Assembly: GCA_031285295.1 (NCBI GenBank)
Contig: JAITWK010000028.1
Location: 1-64,000, forward strand
Source: Deltaproteobacteria bacterium
Lineage (GTDB): Bacteria; Desulfobacterota; Desulfovibrionia; Desulfovibrionales; Desulfovibrionaceae
DNA length: 64,000 nt
Direction of reading: 5' to 3'
Below, in pieces: positions 25,836 to 35,700 of the stretch; the stretch's first letter is position 1; each line of letters begins with the position of its first letter. Under the pieces are notes generated by a model. It was not told the DNA's origin and did not search any database. It saw only the letters and a program-made list of their open reading frames with translations. The position numbers and the translations under genes were made by a program.

Positions 25836-26387
25836 CTAGCGGTGACGTCCGCCATGCCCGCCCCGGCCGCCATCATGCCAACCACGGTTGTCTCCATCGT
25901 GCCAGCCACGTCCACCGTCGTCATGCCAGCCCTTGCCGCCACGTCCACCCCAGCCGCCGCAATCGCCTCGCATCATGCCGCTGCAATCACCGCGCATCAT
26001 GCCGCCGCCCCAGCCCTGACCAGGCAAGCCTTTGGCTTCCAACTGGCTGCGCAAAGCAGATCTGGCCGAAAACATCTTGGCCTTGAGGTCAGCGATTTCG
26101 CGGTACAGCGCCTGTACTTTGCCTTCATCCGCGCTGCCGCCGTAGTGCAGGGCATCCAGCTCGGCCTGCTTGACCATCATCTGCTGGCGCAGGGGAACCA
26201 TCTTTTTGTAGTGCTCTTCGTGGATCTGCTTCATTTCCGCATGTTGTTCATCAGTCATGCCATAAAAGCCGCCGCGTTGCTTGCCGGAGGCATTATTGTC
26301 GGACTCGGCAAAAGCCGCGCCAGCCACACCAAGCACACCTACCATGGCCGCAATCGCCAATGTACTGATAAGCTTTGATCTTTTCAT
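25836..26387 (-). CDS. zraP: ZraP-like periplasmic zinc-binding protein
   Basis: The 183-residue secreted protein belongs to the ZraP/Spy/CpxP family. It has a signal peptide (1-27, GVAGAAFA|ESD), an LTXXQ-like helical core (MTDEQHAEMKQIHEEHYKKM ... KVQALYREIADLKAKMF), and a Gly-rich tail. The tail contains two Cys (MMRGDC twice-repeated) and three near-identical GWHDxG units plus further His, a good metal-binding surface. ZraP proteins bind zinc and act as stress chaperones in the periplasm. The start at 26387 follows AAGGAGAATTG. It is divergent from zraS-zraR and is preceded by a near-consensus sigma-54 promoter. Confidence 0.85.
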   Translation of the reverse strand: MKRSKLISTLAIAAMVGVLGVAGAAFAESDNNASGKQRGGFYGMTDEQHAEMKQIHEEHYKKMVPLRQQMMVKQAELDALHYGGSADEGKVQALYREIADLKAKMFSARSALRSQLEAKGLPGQGWGGGMMRGDCSGMMRGDCGGWGGRGGKGWHDDGGRGWHDGDNRGWHDGGRGGHGGRHR

Positions 26388-26432
26388 ATTCAATTCTCCT
26401 TTGGGTCTATTGGTTGTTGGTAATATGACTAA

Positions 26433-26448
26433 AGCAACCATTGTGCCA
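26433..26448 (-). promoter_or_regulatory. Sigma-54 promoter of zraP
   Basis: On the minus strand TGGCACAATGGTTGCT matches the -24/-12 consensus TGGCAC-N5-TTGC at every conserved base. It lies about 46 bp ahead of the zraP start codon. The adjacent zraR encodes a sigma-54 activator, so the whole circuit is present. Confidence 0.85.
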
Positions 26449-26553
26449 GTCGAAAAATATTAAGTTAATATATTGAAATAAATAACTATAACAGATTAGT
26501 GCTCCAAATAAATTTCCCTTATTTGCATAATATTTACTCAGGAGCTATTGACT

Positions 26554-26576
26554 AATTGAGTAAAAAATACTCAATT
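26554..26576. promoter_or_regulatory. Candidate ZraR-binding palindrome
   Basis: Perfect 9-bp arms AATTGAGTA and TACTCAATT are separated by five A. A TTTACTCA half-site lies at 26533-26540. The dyad sits about 105 bp upstream of the sigma-54 promoter, the normal distance for an enhancer site, and the GAGTA...TACTC core resembles the site I recall for E. coli ZraR. Confidence 0.6.
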
Positions 26577-26638
26577 AATGCAAATAATCCTCAACTCCAA
26601 AGCCGTCCGCGCAAAGCGCGGCTAAAAAACGGGTAAAT

Positions 26639-28282
26639 ATGAACAAAGCCGCGAAAAACGGGCGAAGCTTTTTCGGGTTGCCGCCCTGGTTGATGCTGGG
26701 CAGTTGCGCCGTGCTGGCCCTGGCTGTGTTGGTGCTGGCCATACATAATACCGAGCGTGAACGCAGGCATGTTATTCAGAATTATCTGGACCGGGCCGAT
26801 GCCCTGATCTGGGCTCTGGAGGCAGGCACCCGCGCCTGGATGGGCTTTGAGAGCGAAAGAACCCTGCTTCAGCCGCTGCTTGCGGAAACCTCCAAGCAGC
26901 CCGGCATAGTCTATCTGGCGGTAATCAACGAAGAGGGCCGCATTCTGGCACATAGCAATCCGACCCTGATCGGAACCTATATGCCAACGGAAGCGTTGCC
27001 GCCGGGGTCGCCCGCCAAAACCGCCAATTGGCGTATGGCACAATATGGCGATGCCTATGCTTGCGAAGTTTACCGCGAATTTTCACCAATCATGGGCGGC
27101 TGGCGCGGTCAAGGCATGGTGCATGGACGCATGTTGCGCTCCTGGCATGACAGCGGAACCGGACACGGCAGCAGAGCCGGACATGGTGCATTCAGTCACA
27201 ACACGCCTAACAGTCCGGACCGGCAAACTGATCGGGAAACTGTAAACCCAACCGAAAGCGATGACTCCGCCAATAGCGCCAATATAGGCCAGCCCGATAA
27301 AACCGCAGCACGCCCTATGCCGGACTACGGCTATCATGCCACTGCCCCCGCCCCTGCTCCGATCCTGGTCCAGCAGGACACCGACTATTTCGCCCTGGTC
27401 GGTTTTGATCACCAGCCGTTTGAAGACGCGTTGAACAGCGACCTCAATAACAGCCTGCTCAGCGCGGCGCTGGTCGTTGCCCTGGGGCTTGGCGGACTTT
27501 TCTCGCTCTTCTGGGCGCACAGTTACCGCCGCTCGCGCCGCCAGCTCAAGGATACGCAGGACAGGGCCGATGCCGAAGTGCGGCGATTGCAGGAAGAAGT
27601 ACGGCGTAACGAGCGGCTGACCGCTCTGGGCAATCTGGCCGCCGGGGTAGCGCACGAAATCCGCAATCCTTTAAGCTCCATCAAAGGACTGGCAACTTTT
27701 CTGGCTAACCGGCTACCCGCAGGCGGGCCGGAAGAAGAAGCCGCCCGCACCATGACGCAGGAGGTGAACCGCCTGAACCGCGTGGTCTCCGAACTGCTGG
27801 ATTTTGCGCGTCCAAGCGGCTTTGTTCTGACCGAGGCGGATCTCAACGAAGTGGTGCGCCGCACCCTGCGCCTGGCCGAAGCGGACATCAAGGCCAAAGA
27901 GGTCAGTCTGGAATTTCAGCCGGATGCTGACTTAAGCAGCGTCTGCGTCAGCGCCGAGCGTCTTTCCCAGGCACTGCTCAATCTGGTGCTTAACGCTGTG
28001 CAGGCTGTGGCCCCCGGCGGACGTCTGGAAATATCCCTGGAAGGACTCCCGGCGGAAGACGCTTTTCGGATTGCCGTGCGGGATAACGGGCCGGGCATGA
28101 ATCAGGAAGTTCTCGCCTCCATCTTTACCCCCTACTTCACGACCAAGCCCACTGGCACCGGCCTGGGGCTGGCCATCGTGCATCAAATTGCCGAAGGACA
28201 CGGCGGACGCGTGGAAGTAAGCAGTGAAGTGGGACAGGGCAGTGTATTTAGTATCATTATACCCATGAAAAACTGTCAGTAA
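26639..28282 (+). CDS. zraS: ZraS-like zinc-responsive histidine kinase
   Basis: A 547-residue sensor kinase. Layout: membrane span ~17-37, periplasmic sensor ~40-270, membrane span ~273-295, coiled coil, HisKA with His339 in LAAGVAHEIRNPLSSIKG, and HATPase with N-box NLVLNAVQAV, DNGPGM and TGTGLGLAIVHQI. E. coli ZraS has about 465 residues; the extra length lies mainly in a His/Gly/Ser-rich low-complexity stretch at ~155-242 in the periplasmic domain (WHDSGTGHGSRAGHGAFSH), which could bind metal. It is divergent from zraP and 15 bp ahead of zraR. Confidence 0.87.
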   Translation: MNKAAKNGRSFFGLPPWLMLGSCAVLALAVLVLAIHNTERERRHVIQNYLDRADALIWALEAGTRAWMGFESERTLLQPLLAETSKQPGIVYLAVINEEGRILAHSNPTLIGTYMPTEALPPGSPAKTANWRMAQYGDAYACEVYREFSPIMGGWRGQGMVHGRMLRSWHDSGTGHGSRAGHGAFSHNTPNSPDRQTDRETVNPTESDDSANSANIGQPDKTAARPMPDYGYHATAPAPAPILVQQDTDYFALVGFDHQPFEDALNSDLNNSLLSAALVVALGLGGLFSLFWAHSYRRSRRQLKDTQDRADAEVRRLQEEVRRNERLTALGNLAAGVAHEIRNPLSSIKGLATFLANRLPAGGPEEEAARTMTQEVNRLNRVVSELLDFARPSGFVLTEADLNEVVRRTLRLAEADIKAKEVSLEFQPDADLSSVCVSAERLSQALLNLVLNAVQAVAPGGRLEISLEGLPAEDAFRIAVRDNGPGMNQEVLASIFTPYFTTKPTGTGLGLAIVHQIAEGHGGRVEVSSEVGQGSVFSIIIPMKNCQ

Positions 28283-28297
28283 TTTGGAATAAAGATC

Positions 28298-29671
28298 ATG
28301 AAACCGCAAAATAAAATAAAACTGCTGGTGGTTGACGACGATAACGGACACCGCACCACCCTGCTCACCCTGCTGGGCGATTGGGGCTATGTCGTAAGCG
28401 GAGCCGAAGACGGTGAAACCGCCATCCGGCTATGCCGCCAGGAGCCATTTGATCTGGTGCTCATGGATGTGCGCATGGCGGGCTTAAGCGGTCTTGAGGC
28501 GCTGGAGCAGATCAAGGCATACAACCCGGCCATTCCGGTAATCATCATGACCGCTTATTCGGATGTGGAAAACGCGGTTCGGGCCATCAAATCCGGGGCT
28601 TATGATTACCTGACAAAGCCCCTGGATTTCGATGAACTTAGGTTCACTCTGGAGCGGGCCACAGACCACGCCAGCCTGCGCCGGGAAAACAGCAGTTTGA
28701 AAAGCGCCCTGGCTTCCGGACTATACGAGCGGGGGGCAAAGGACTCGCGGGGCATGATCGGGCAAAGCGAACCGGTGCGTCAACTTCTGGAAATGGTAGA
28801 TACCATCGCGCCTTCCGAAGCCACGGTGCTGATCTGCGGCGAATCCGGCACCGGCAAGGAACTGGTCGCTAAAATGCTGCACGCGGGCAGCGGGCGGGCA
28901 GGCAAACCCTATGTGGCCGTAAATTGCGCGGCGCTTTCGGAAAACTTGCTGGAATCCGAACTGTTCGGTCACGAAAAAGGCGCTTTTACCGGCGCGGAAA
29001 AACGCCGCGAAGGCCGCTTTTTGGCGGCGGACAAAGGCACTATCTTTCTGGATGAAATAGGCGAAATCCCCTTGTCCATGCAGGCCAAGCTGCTACGCGC
29101 CATTCAGGAGCGCGAAATCCAGCGCGTTGGCGGCGACGAGGCTATCAAGGTGGATGTGCGCATTCTGGCCGCCACCAACCGTAATCTGCAAGAGGAAGTG
29201 AACAGGGGAAATTTCCGGCAGGATCTTTATTACCGCTTGAACGTGGTCACGCTACAGTTGCCGCCCCTGCGTGATCGGCCCGAGGATATCCCCCTGCTGG
29301 CCGCGCATTTCCTGCAAAACTTTGCGGAAAAAAACCGCAAGACGGTCAAGGGCTTCACGCCCGGTGCCATGGATCGGCTGGTCAAATACGCCTGGCCGGG
29401 AAATGTGCGTGAACTGGAAAACTCTGTGGAACGGGCCGTGGTGCTGCTGGTGGGCGAATACATCAGCGAGCGTGAACTGCCCCCGGCCCTACAAACAACG
29501 GATGCGGGAGATGCAACACCGCGCAACGCTTTTGCGGATATGACCCTGGAAGAAATTGAGCGGACTGTGGTGGCCGAAGCGCTGGAAAACGTGGGCGGCA
29601 ACAAAAGCGAAGCCGCACGCCGCCTGGGCATTACCCGCAAAACCTTGCTGGCCAAGTTGCAGGGGAAGTAG
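28298..29671 (+). CDS. zraR: ZraR-like sigma-54 response regulator
   Basis: A 457-residue NtrC-family activator. The receiver domain (1-125) has the acidic pocket DDD at 13-15, phospho-acceptor Asp57 in LVLMDVRM and Lys in TKPLDF. The AAA+ domain (~145-380) has Walker A GESGTGKELVAK, the sigma-54 contact loop ELFGHEKGAFTGA and a Walker B FLDEIGE. A Fis-type helix-turn-helix ends the protein (NKSEAARRLGITRKTLLAKL). It should bind the palindrome upstream of zraP and activate the sigma-54 promoter there. GGAATAAAGATC before the ATG gives a ribosome-binding site. Confidence 0.9.
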   Translation: MKPQNKIKLLVVDDDNGHRTTLLTLLGDWGYVVSGAEDGETAIRLCRQEPFDLVLMDVRMAGLSGLEALEQIKAYNPAIPVIIMTAYSDVENAVRAIKSGAYDYLTKPLDFDELRFTLERATDHASLRRENSSLKSALASGLYERGAKDSRGMIGQSEPVRQLLEMVDTIAPSEATVLICGESGTGKELVAKMLHAGSGRAGKPYVAVNCAALSENLLESELFGHEKGAFTGAEKRREGRFLAADKGTIFLDEIGEIPLSMQAKLLRAIQEREIQRVGGDEAIKVDVRILAATNRNLQEEVNRGNFRQDLYYRLNVVTLQLPPLRDRPEDIPLLAAHFLQNFAEKNRKTVKGFTPGAMDRLVKYAWPGNVRELENSVERAVVLLVGEYISERELPPALQTTDAGDATPRNAFADMTLEEIERTVVAEALENVGGNKSEAARRLGITRKTLLAKLQGK

Positions 29672-29711
29672 GGCTTTTTTTGCCTTGAAACTTTTTTTCT
29701 TGCGTATTACA

Positions 29712-29724
29712 TTTGTCAGACAAA
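29712..29724. promoter_or_regulatory. Candidate operator of the RHH/ParE pair
   Basis: The 13-bp palindrome TTTGTCAGACAAA lies 11 bp before the antitoxin start and overlaps the region between promoter and ribosome-binding site (AAAGGAAG). Confidence 0.4.
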
Positions 29725-29735
29725 AGGAAGCAAAA

Positions 29736-29984
29736 ATGCAAACAGCGCAAGCAATAAGTACCCGTTTTAATCCCGATACCCTGGCACGCCTTCAGGAGAT
29801 CGCGGAGCATAGAAACTGCTCACGCTCCGAACTTATCAAGGAAGCCGTTTTGGAATATTTGGAACATCAAATTTGGTTTAAAAGCAAGGTGGAGCAAGGT
29901 TTAGACGATCTGGACGCGGGGCGGATCACGAGCCATGCGGACATGAAAGAAAAAATCAGAGAATTAGGCTATCATGTTCGTTGA
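29736..29984 (+). CDS. Ribbon-helix-helix antitoxin (ParD/CopG-like)
   Basis: An 82-residue protein: a ribbon-helix-helix DNA-binding domain at the N terminus (ISTRFNPDTLARLQEIAEHR, then NCSRSELIKEAVLEYL) and a toxin-binding tail with ...DLDAGRITSHADMKEKIREL. The start ATG at 29736 follows AAAGGAAGC; a longer frame running in from zraR is not credible. It overlaps the toxin start by 11 bases. A 13-bp palindrome just upstream suggests autoregulation. Confidence 0.85.
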   Translation: MQTAQAISTRFNPDTLARLQEIAEHRNCSRSELIKEAVLEYLEHQIWFKSKVEQGLDDLDAGRITSHADMKEKIRELGYHVR

Positions 29985-30261
29985 ATGGTCGCGCTCGGCG
30001 GATGCCGATTTGATAGAAATTTTGGCCTATTTTGTCTCGATAGACGATATGGAAACCGGCCAGAGAATTGTTGACCGCCTTTTTACCGCCACCGAACGGC
30101 TTGAATCTTTTCCCCTTTCGGGCAAAGCCGGGCGTGTCCTTGAAACTCGTGAACTAATATTGGCCGAACTCCCATATGTGCTGATTTACCGCATAAAGGG
30201 AGCTGTGGTGCAAATAGTGAATGTGATTCATACCTCCAGGCAATATCCGCTCCAGGTGTAG
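29974..30261 (+). CDS. ParE/RelE-family toxin
   Basis: A 95-residue protein with the ParE core: VEWSRSADADLIEILAYFVS, the LESFPLSGKAGRVLETREL turn, and the strand YVLIYRIKGAVVQIVNVIHT ending in a conserved SRQYP. Such toxins inhibit DNA gyrase (ParE) or cleave mRNA (RelE). Paired by overlap with the RHH antitoxin. This is a second module, unrelated by antitoxin type to the Phd pair at 9 kb. Confidence 0.87.
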   Translation: MFVEWSRSADADLIEILAYFVSIDDMETGQRIVDRLFTATERLESFPLSGKAGRVLETRELILAELPYVLIYRIKGAVVQIVNVIHTSRQYPLQV

Positions 30262-30310
30262 ACGATATTACAAACAAATTTTTATCACAAAAAGCGTTAG
30301 TAACAGCCCC

Positions 30311-31427
30311 CTACCGCCCGGCTATGTCCCTGATCGCTGCTATGGCTGCATCCGCCTCTTCAATCGTATTGAAATGCGAAAAAGAGAAGCGGACGGATCC
30401 GCGCCGGACTGTGCCAAAAGCCTCGTGCAGCAACGGGGCGCAATGGGCTCCGGGCCGCACCGCGATGTCATATTCTTCGGCCAGAATAGCGGCTACTTCA
30501 TCGGCGGCCAATTCCCCTACATTCAGGGTTACTATGGGCATGCGCGGCTCATCCCCGTAATGACCGTATAAAACTATACCTCCAAGATCTTTTATGCCCT
30601 GGTAAAAATGCCTGGCTGTTTTATCCGCTGCGGCCAAGAGCTTTTCCACACCCTGCGCCTTGATATACTCCAGCCCGGCCGATAGCCCGGCCAGTCCGTG
30701 TCCGTTGACAGTACCGGCTTCCAGCCGGGACGGCATGGCCGCCGGATGCTCGCGATCAAAGCTATGGCTGCCGCTGCCGCCCACCAGCAGCGGAGCGGGC
30801 AAAAAACGCTCGCTCAGGCAGATTCCGCCCGTTCCCTGCGGGCCGTAAAGCGACTTGTGCCCGGTAAAGCACAGAGCATCAATGCCCATCCGCTCCATAT
30901 CTATTTCCAGCAGACCGGCTGTTTGGGCCGCATCGACAATGAAAATAAGTTTTTTTTCGCGGCAAAGCTGGCCCACTTCGCGGATCGGATTGATCTGTCC
31001 GGTTAAATTGGAGGCATGGCCCAGCACCACGGCTCTGGTATCCGGCTGCAAAGCTTTGGCAATGTCGCCCGGCGAGTACCGGCCATATTCATCCACAGGA
31101 ACGACACTGTAGCTGCCGCTGCGGTAAACCGGGCGCAGCACGGAATTATGTTCTGTAGCAGAGGTAACGATATGCCCTTTGACGGAACTGATGGCGATGT
31201 TCAGCGCCTCGGTGACGTTGGCGGTGAAGGCCACCCTTTCGCTGGAGCGGCAGCCGAACAGCTCGCTTACCTGCACCCTGGCATATTCAACGCAGCGGGC
31301 GGCGTTAAGCGCCAGTTCGTGAGCGCTGCGCGAAGGGTTGCCGAAAGATTCAAGCGCCTTGCAGACAGCCTCCCGAACCTGCACCGGCTTGGGAAAGCTG
31401 GTTGCGGCGTTGTCAAAGTAAAGCATG
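30311..31427 (-). CDS. Cysteine-desulfurase-like aminotransferase class V (TIGR01977 type)
   Basis: A 372-residue PLP enzyme: LYFDNAATSFPKPVQV at the N terminus, PLP-binding Lys in FTGHKSLYGPQGTGG (~205), and SVRFSFSHFN near the end. This branch of cysteine-desulfurase-like proteins often accompanies yedF and DUF3343 genes in selenium-using bacteria, as here (both on the other strand, 200 bp away). It could mobilise S or Se from cysteine or selenocysteine. The start is ATG 31427 after GGAGGCAGCC. A longer in-frame start at 31489 lies inside a repeat element and is rejected. Confidence 0.82.
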
Positions 31428-31446
31428 GCTGCCTCCAATTTTTGGG

Positions 31447-31502
31447 GTAGTGCCTCATTTTGCCGTGCTGCGGCGTTGCCTGACGACAAAAGCAGGCACT
31501 AC
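31447..31502. repeat. REPIN-like inverted-repeat element, short form
   Basis: A 56-bp element with the same terminal repeats GTAGTGCCT / AGGCACTAC as the 125-bp element at 6249-6373, in opposite orientation. The 23-nt and 21-nt ends are identical between the copies and the middle differs. In one strand it reads GTAG-TGCCTG...CAGGCA, a REP-like hairpin. It lies between the divergent desulfurase-like gene and yedF. Confidence 0.65.
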
Positions 31503-31634
31503 TTTAATACGGTCTTGACTGGCTTATAATAAGTTATCATAATAGAAAAAATACATAAAATCTATAACTCAGATATCTGGTGGATATATATAACTTTTTT
31601 ATGGATATAAAAAGTCAATTTTAAGGAGAAAAAT

Positions 31635-32216
31635 ATGACCGTTTTGGACATGACCGGCAAGCCCTGCCCCATGCCGGTAATTGAAACCAGAAAAGCCCTG
31701 AAAACCGCCAAACCCGGCGATATTGTTTCCGTCCTGGTGGATAATGACATTGCCCGGGAAAATCTGCAAAAAACGGCCCGCTGGCTGGGCCATGCGTTCA
31801 GTCATGAAAACCAGGCGGACGGCTGCATTTTGATCAGCATAACAGTTGCGGACGGCTGCGCCATCATCGAAGACGAGTCCGCCGGGCTGGTGGTGGCCAT
31901 TGGCCGTGATTGTATGGGTGGCGGCAGCGAGGAACTGGGCAAAAGCCTGATGAAAAGCTTTATCTTTTCCCTGACCGAACTGGAAACCCCGCCGGAGCAT
32001 ATTCTGTTTTTTAACGGCGGCGTCCTGCTGAGCACGGAAGGGGCTACCACTCTGGACGATTTGGCCGCGCTGGCAGCCAAAGGCACCCAGATCAGCAGTT
32101 GCGGGGCCTGCCTCAATTACTACAAGCTGGCCGACAAGCTGGCTGTAGGCCAAGTCACCAATATGTACGCCATCATGTCCACCATGGCCCAGGCCAAAAA
32201 ATTGATCAACCTGTAA
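31635..32216 (+). CDS. yedF: Selenium metabolism protein YedF
   Basis: A 193-residue two-domain protein. The N-terminal TusA/SirA-like domain has the Cys-Pro-x-Pro motif in GKPCPMPVIETRKAL (Cys at ~11), used in this fold to carry persulfide or selenide. The C-terminal DsrE-like half has ILFFNGGVLLSTEG and the conserved ISSCGACLNYY near residue 160. YedF occurs in bacteria that use selenium. The motif residue is encoded TGC, so it is Cys, not selenocysteine. AAGGAGAAAAAT precedes the start. DUF3343 follows at once. Confidence 0.88.
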   Translation: MTVLDMTGKPCPMPVIETRKALKTAKPGDIVSVLVDNDIARENLQKTARWLGHAFSHENQADGCILISITVADGCAIIEDESAGLVVAIGRDCMGGGSEELGKSLMKSFIFSLTELETPPEHILFFNGGVLLSTEGATTLDDLAALAAKGTQISSCGACLNYYKLADKLAVGQVTNMYAIMSTMAQAKKLINL

Positions 32217-32235
32217 GCCGGGCTGTGAAACAGGT

Positions 32236-32511
32236 ATGGAAATAGTCTTCACTTTTCACAGCACGCACGACGCCATCAATGGTGAACGGCTGCTTCTGAG
32301 CGGCGGAGTCAAGGTCAAGGTTATGGCTTTGCCATCCAGCCTTGGCGCGGGCTGCGGCCTATGCCTGCGCGTGGCAAAGGACGAGCTTGATCGCTCACGA
32401 GGCCTGCTGAGCGAAGTGGACATACACCCGCAAGCGGTATACGCCAAGAACCTTGAAAACGGCAAAGCAGTCTATACAGCGCTGGAGATTTCAGACTTAC
32501 CCAGTAAATAA
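32236..32511 (+). CDS. DUF3343 small protein (putative Se/S carrier)
   Basis: A 91-residue protein with the DUF3343 pattern: FTFHSTHDAINGERLLLSGG, then VKVMALPSSLGAGCGLCLRV with a CxxC pair at residues ~49-52. The family sits beside yedF and desulfurase-like genes and is regarded as a carrier of sulfur or selenium, although this is not proved. It starts 19 bp after yedF and ends before a long terminator, closing the small operon. Confidence 0.82.
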   Translation: MEIVFTFHSTHDAINGERLLLSGGVKVKVMALPSSLGAGCGLCLRVAKDELDRSRGLLSEVDIHPQAVYAKNLENGKAVYTALEISDLPSK

Positions 32512-32548
32512 TAAGCCGTAACAAAGTAACTTTTCAAAGAATACACCG

Positions 32549-32603
32549 AGCTTGCCGCCGAGGATCGCAAAACTGCGCGATCATCGGCGGCAAGCTTTTT
32601 TAT
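32549..32603 (+). terminator. Rho-independent terminator of yedF-DUF3343
   Basis: A 20-bp stem (AGCTTGCCGCCGAGGATCGC and its complement with one mismatch) around an eight-base loop, followed by TTTTTTA. Confidence 0.92.
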
Positions 32604-32741
32604 TTATAAGCCAATTGACGGGTAATCGGACTATTTTATATATGATTGCGTATGTTTTATTTGTTTTTATATATATACGGTTAAAATTGTTCTGTTTATT
32701 GTCATTAATGTGAAACCGTGCTGCTATCCAGAGAGGGTGTT

Positions 32742-35700
32742 ATGCGAAGTCTCAAAAGCGTCATCATGTTAAGCCTGGGCGTATTTTTTCTATCCACTGG
32801 CGCATCATTCGCGGCGGACATTCGTGTCAAAAACGAGGCCGAGCTGCAAAACGTCCTTAACAGCGCAAAACCTGGCGACAGAATACTGCTGGACGATTCC
32901 GGCGCGGCCTATACACGAATTGACTCCAGTGCGTCACTTGGCGGAACGACCAGCGGCTTCACCCTGGATGGCGGCCTGGTCAACGGGCAACCCGGCATGA
33001 TCGTGGGCAAGGACAGTTTTCATGTGCTGGATCTAAGCCATAGCGCCATTAACACCATACGTAACGTCGAAATCCACCACGGCGCGAGTTCCACGGGCGG
33101 CATCGCGGGCGGCCTCACCATTGGCAACATCACACAATCCATAGATAACACCGCCTTCAGGTATAATACCGCCCAAGCAAACGGCGGCGGGGTATATGTC
33201 ACTTCCGACTTTACCGGTACCATCACCCACAACATCCACTTTGACACCAACGTGGCCACAAACGGCAGCGGCGGCGGCATGTATGTTGGCGGCAACTTTC
33301 TGGGTGCCATAGACGGCAGCGGCGGCGACGTGCATTTTGATAAAAACACTGCCGGGGCTAACGGCGGCGGGCTGTATGTGGGCGGAAACTTCGGCGGCGT
33401 GGGTTCAGCTTCCAGAATCTACGCGAACTATTTTGCGGAAAACACCGCTGGCGGCAGCGGCGGCGGCATGTATGTGCATGGAGCCTTTAGTGGAACTTTG
33501 GGTGAATACGCTTTTTTTGACCATAACAGCGCCGGAACCGATGGCGGCGGTTTGTATGTAGGCGAAGGCATGGGCGGCGACATGCGCCTGGTCTGGTTTA
33601 CGAACAACAAGGCCACGGGCAACGGCGGCGGGCTATATGCCAAAACGCTTTCCGGCAATTTCACCGTTTCAAATTTCTTCAACAGCAATAGCGCCGACGG
33701 AGCCGGCGGGGCTATCTATCTTGCGGGAGCGGGGGCAGGAACAGCCGCCTTTTCCGGATCGCTCACGGCAAATTTTGATGCGAACAAGGCCGGAACGGAC
33801 GGCGGAGCCATCCGCGTTGACAACGCCTCGGACTGGCAAGGCCCTATAAATGGAAGCAATTTCACCAACAACAGCGCTGGAGGATCCGGCGGGGCCATAA
33901 GCATTGCCGGTGTTCTGCGCGGCGACATCAACAACAGTTCCTTCAGCAGCAACAGCGCCACAAACGGCAACGGCGGGGCCATCCAGGCCGATTCCATTAC
34001 CAGTGCCATCAACGGCGGCGGTTTTTCCGGCAACAGCGCAGCAAGCGGCAGCGGTGGAGCCATTTATACTTCGACCATTTCCGGCAATATCAACGGGACA
34101 AATTTTTCCGGCAACAGCGCCGGGGGCGATGGCGGGGCCATCCAGGCCACAACCATTTCCAACAACATAGACGGAGCGGCCTTTTCCGGCAACACTGCCG
34201 GCGGTGACGGCGGAGCGATTCATGCCGCTTCCATGACCGGAAGCATCAGCAACAGCACTTTTTCCGGCAACCGGGCGGCCAAAGGCGGCGGGGCCATTTA
34301 CGGTGCGCCCGCGCATATTGATTCCGGTTCATTTTTCGGAAACCGCGCGGCGCAGGGCGGAGCTATCTACGGGGCTGGCGGCAACTCGCAAATACGCGAC
34401 TCCGGCTTTATCACCAACAGCGCAGAGCAGGACGGCGGCGCGCTTTATTTTGCCCAGGGTTCCGCGCTTGAATTCCATAACGCGCAGTTTGACGGCAATA
34501 TCGCTGGCGGACAAGGCGGGGCCATTTATTTCAACACCAGCGCAGGTTCGGCGTATAATATCACTTTCTCGGCCGACGCGGACAAAAGCACCAGCTTTAT
34601 GAACAACTCGCAAGCTTCCGGCAACAACAGTTTTCATGTAGGCGGCACGGGCGCGGGCGCAATGTTCAATGCCTCAATTACCGGCGAGGGGACCATTGGC
34701 TTTTATGATCCCTTTACAGTGAATCTAGACGCGGGCGGCTTCAACCTAACCCACACCGCCCCCAAAGCCCTGCTGATTCTGAGCGGGATAAACGACATCA
34801 ATACCGATGGCGGCAGCACCTCCTTCAATTTTACCGAAGGTGAAGCGCGGCTTATCGCCAATCCGGTATCGAACGAGGATTTTACCCTGCGTATTCGCGG
34901 CAATACAGATTCCCGCATTGTTGTGGGAAAAAACTATACCCTTACCATCATGGGTATGGACGAGCGCAACAACACAACACCACTCTTTGACCTTACGCAA
35001 ACAAATGGCGACAAAACCTTTATAGTAGAAAACGGCGCAACCCTGGATATCTCCAGAATTCTCAAACCCCTTCCCAACGACCGCTATCTGCTGGTCAGCG
35101 GGCTGGATCCCTCCAGCACGCAGATTGGCACCATCACTCTCCTGCACCCTGACGGGTCCACCATGATTCCCAAGCTTGAAAACAACAATACGGAATTATG
35201 GCTGGATCAGATCAAGGTTTCAGATGCCTTTAATCCCAGGGTTGCCCCGCCCAACCTTATCGCCAGCGAAGCCTGCACCACCTGGTGGCTGAATCACACC
35301 AACAACGGTCTGGCGCTGACCCCCTACCAGGTGCTGGCTCTGCGCGACGATTTGGCCTCCGGACCGCCCGAAGCCGCAGTGGACATGGCTCTGGTGGGAA
35401 TCGACATTCATGATGCGGCTGTACGGGCCGCAACAGCGGGTTTTCAGGAGCGTGGAGCCGAATCGCTGCGTCAGGGGCAATTTCGCTTCTGGTCCAATTA
35501 TGTGGGGGCCATTCAGCACACCCGCGATAAGCAGAAGTACTCCGGCTATAATGTCAGCACCAATGGCGTACTGTTCGGTATGGCTTGGGAACCCGCGCCG
35601 GAATTCGCCTTTGGCGGCTACATCGGCTACTCGGAAAGCGACACGGATTTTCGCAGCCTCAGTGCTGATGCCAACACGCAGACAACCCATGCCGGGTTTC

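Noticed and set aside
31428-31489. N-terminal extension of the desulfurase-like protein
   Set aside because: The extra codons lie in the REPIN-like element, and the inner ATG has a good Shine-Dalgarno site.
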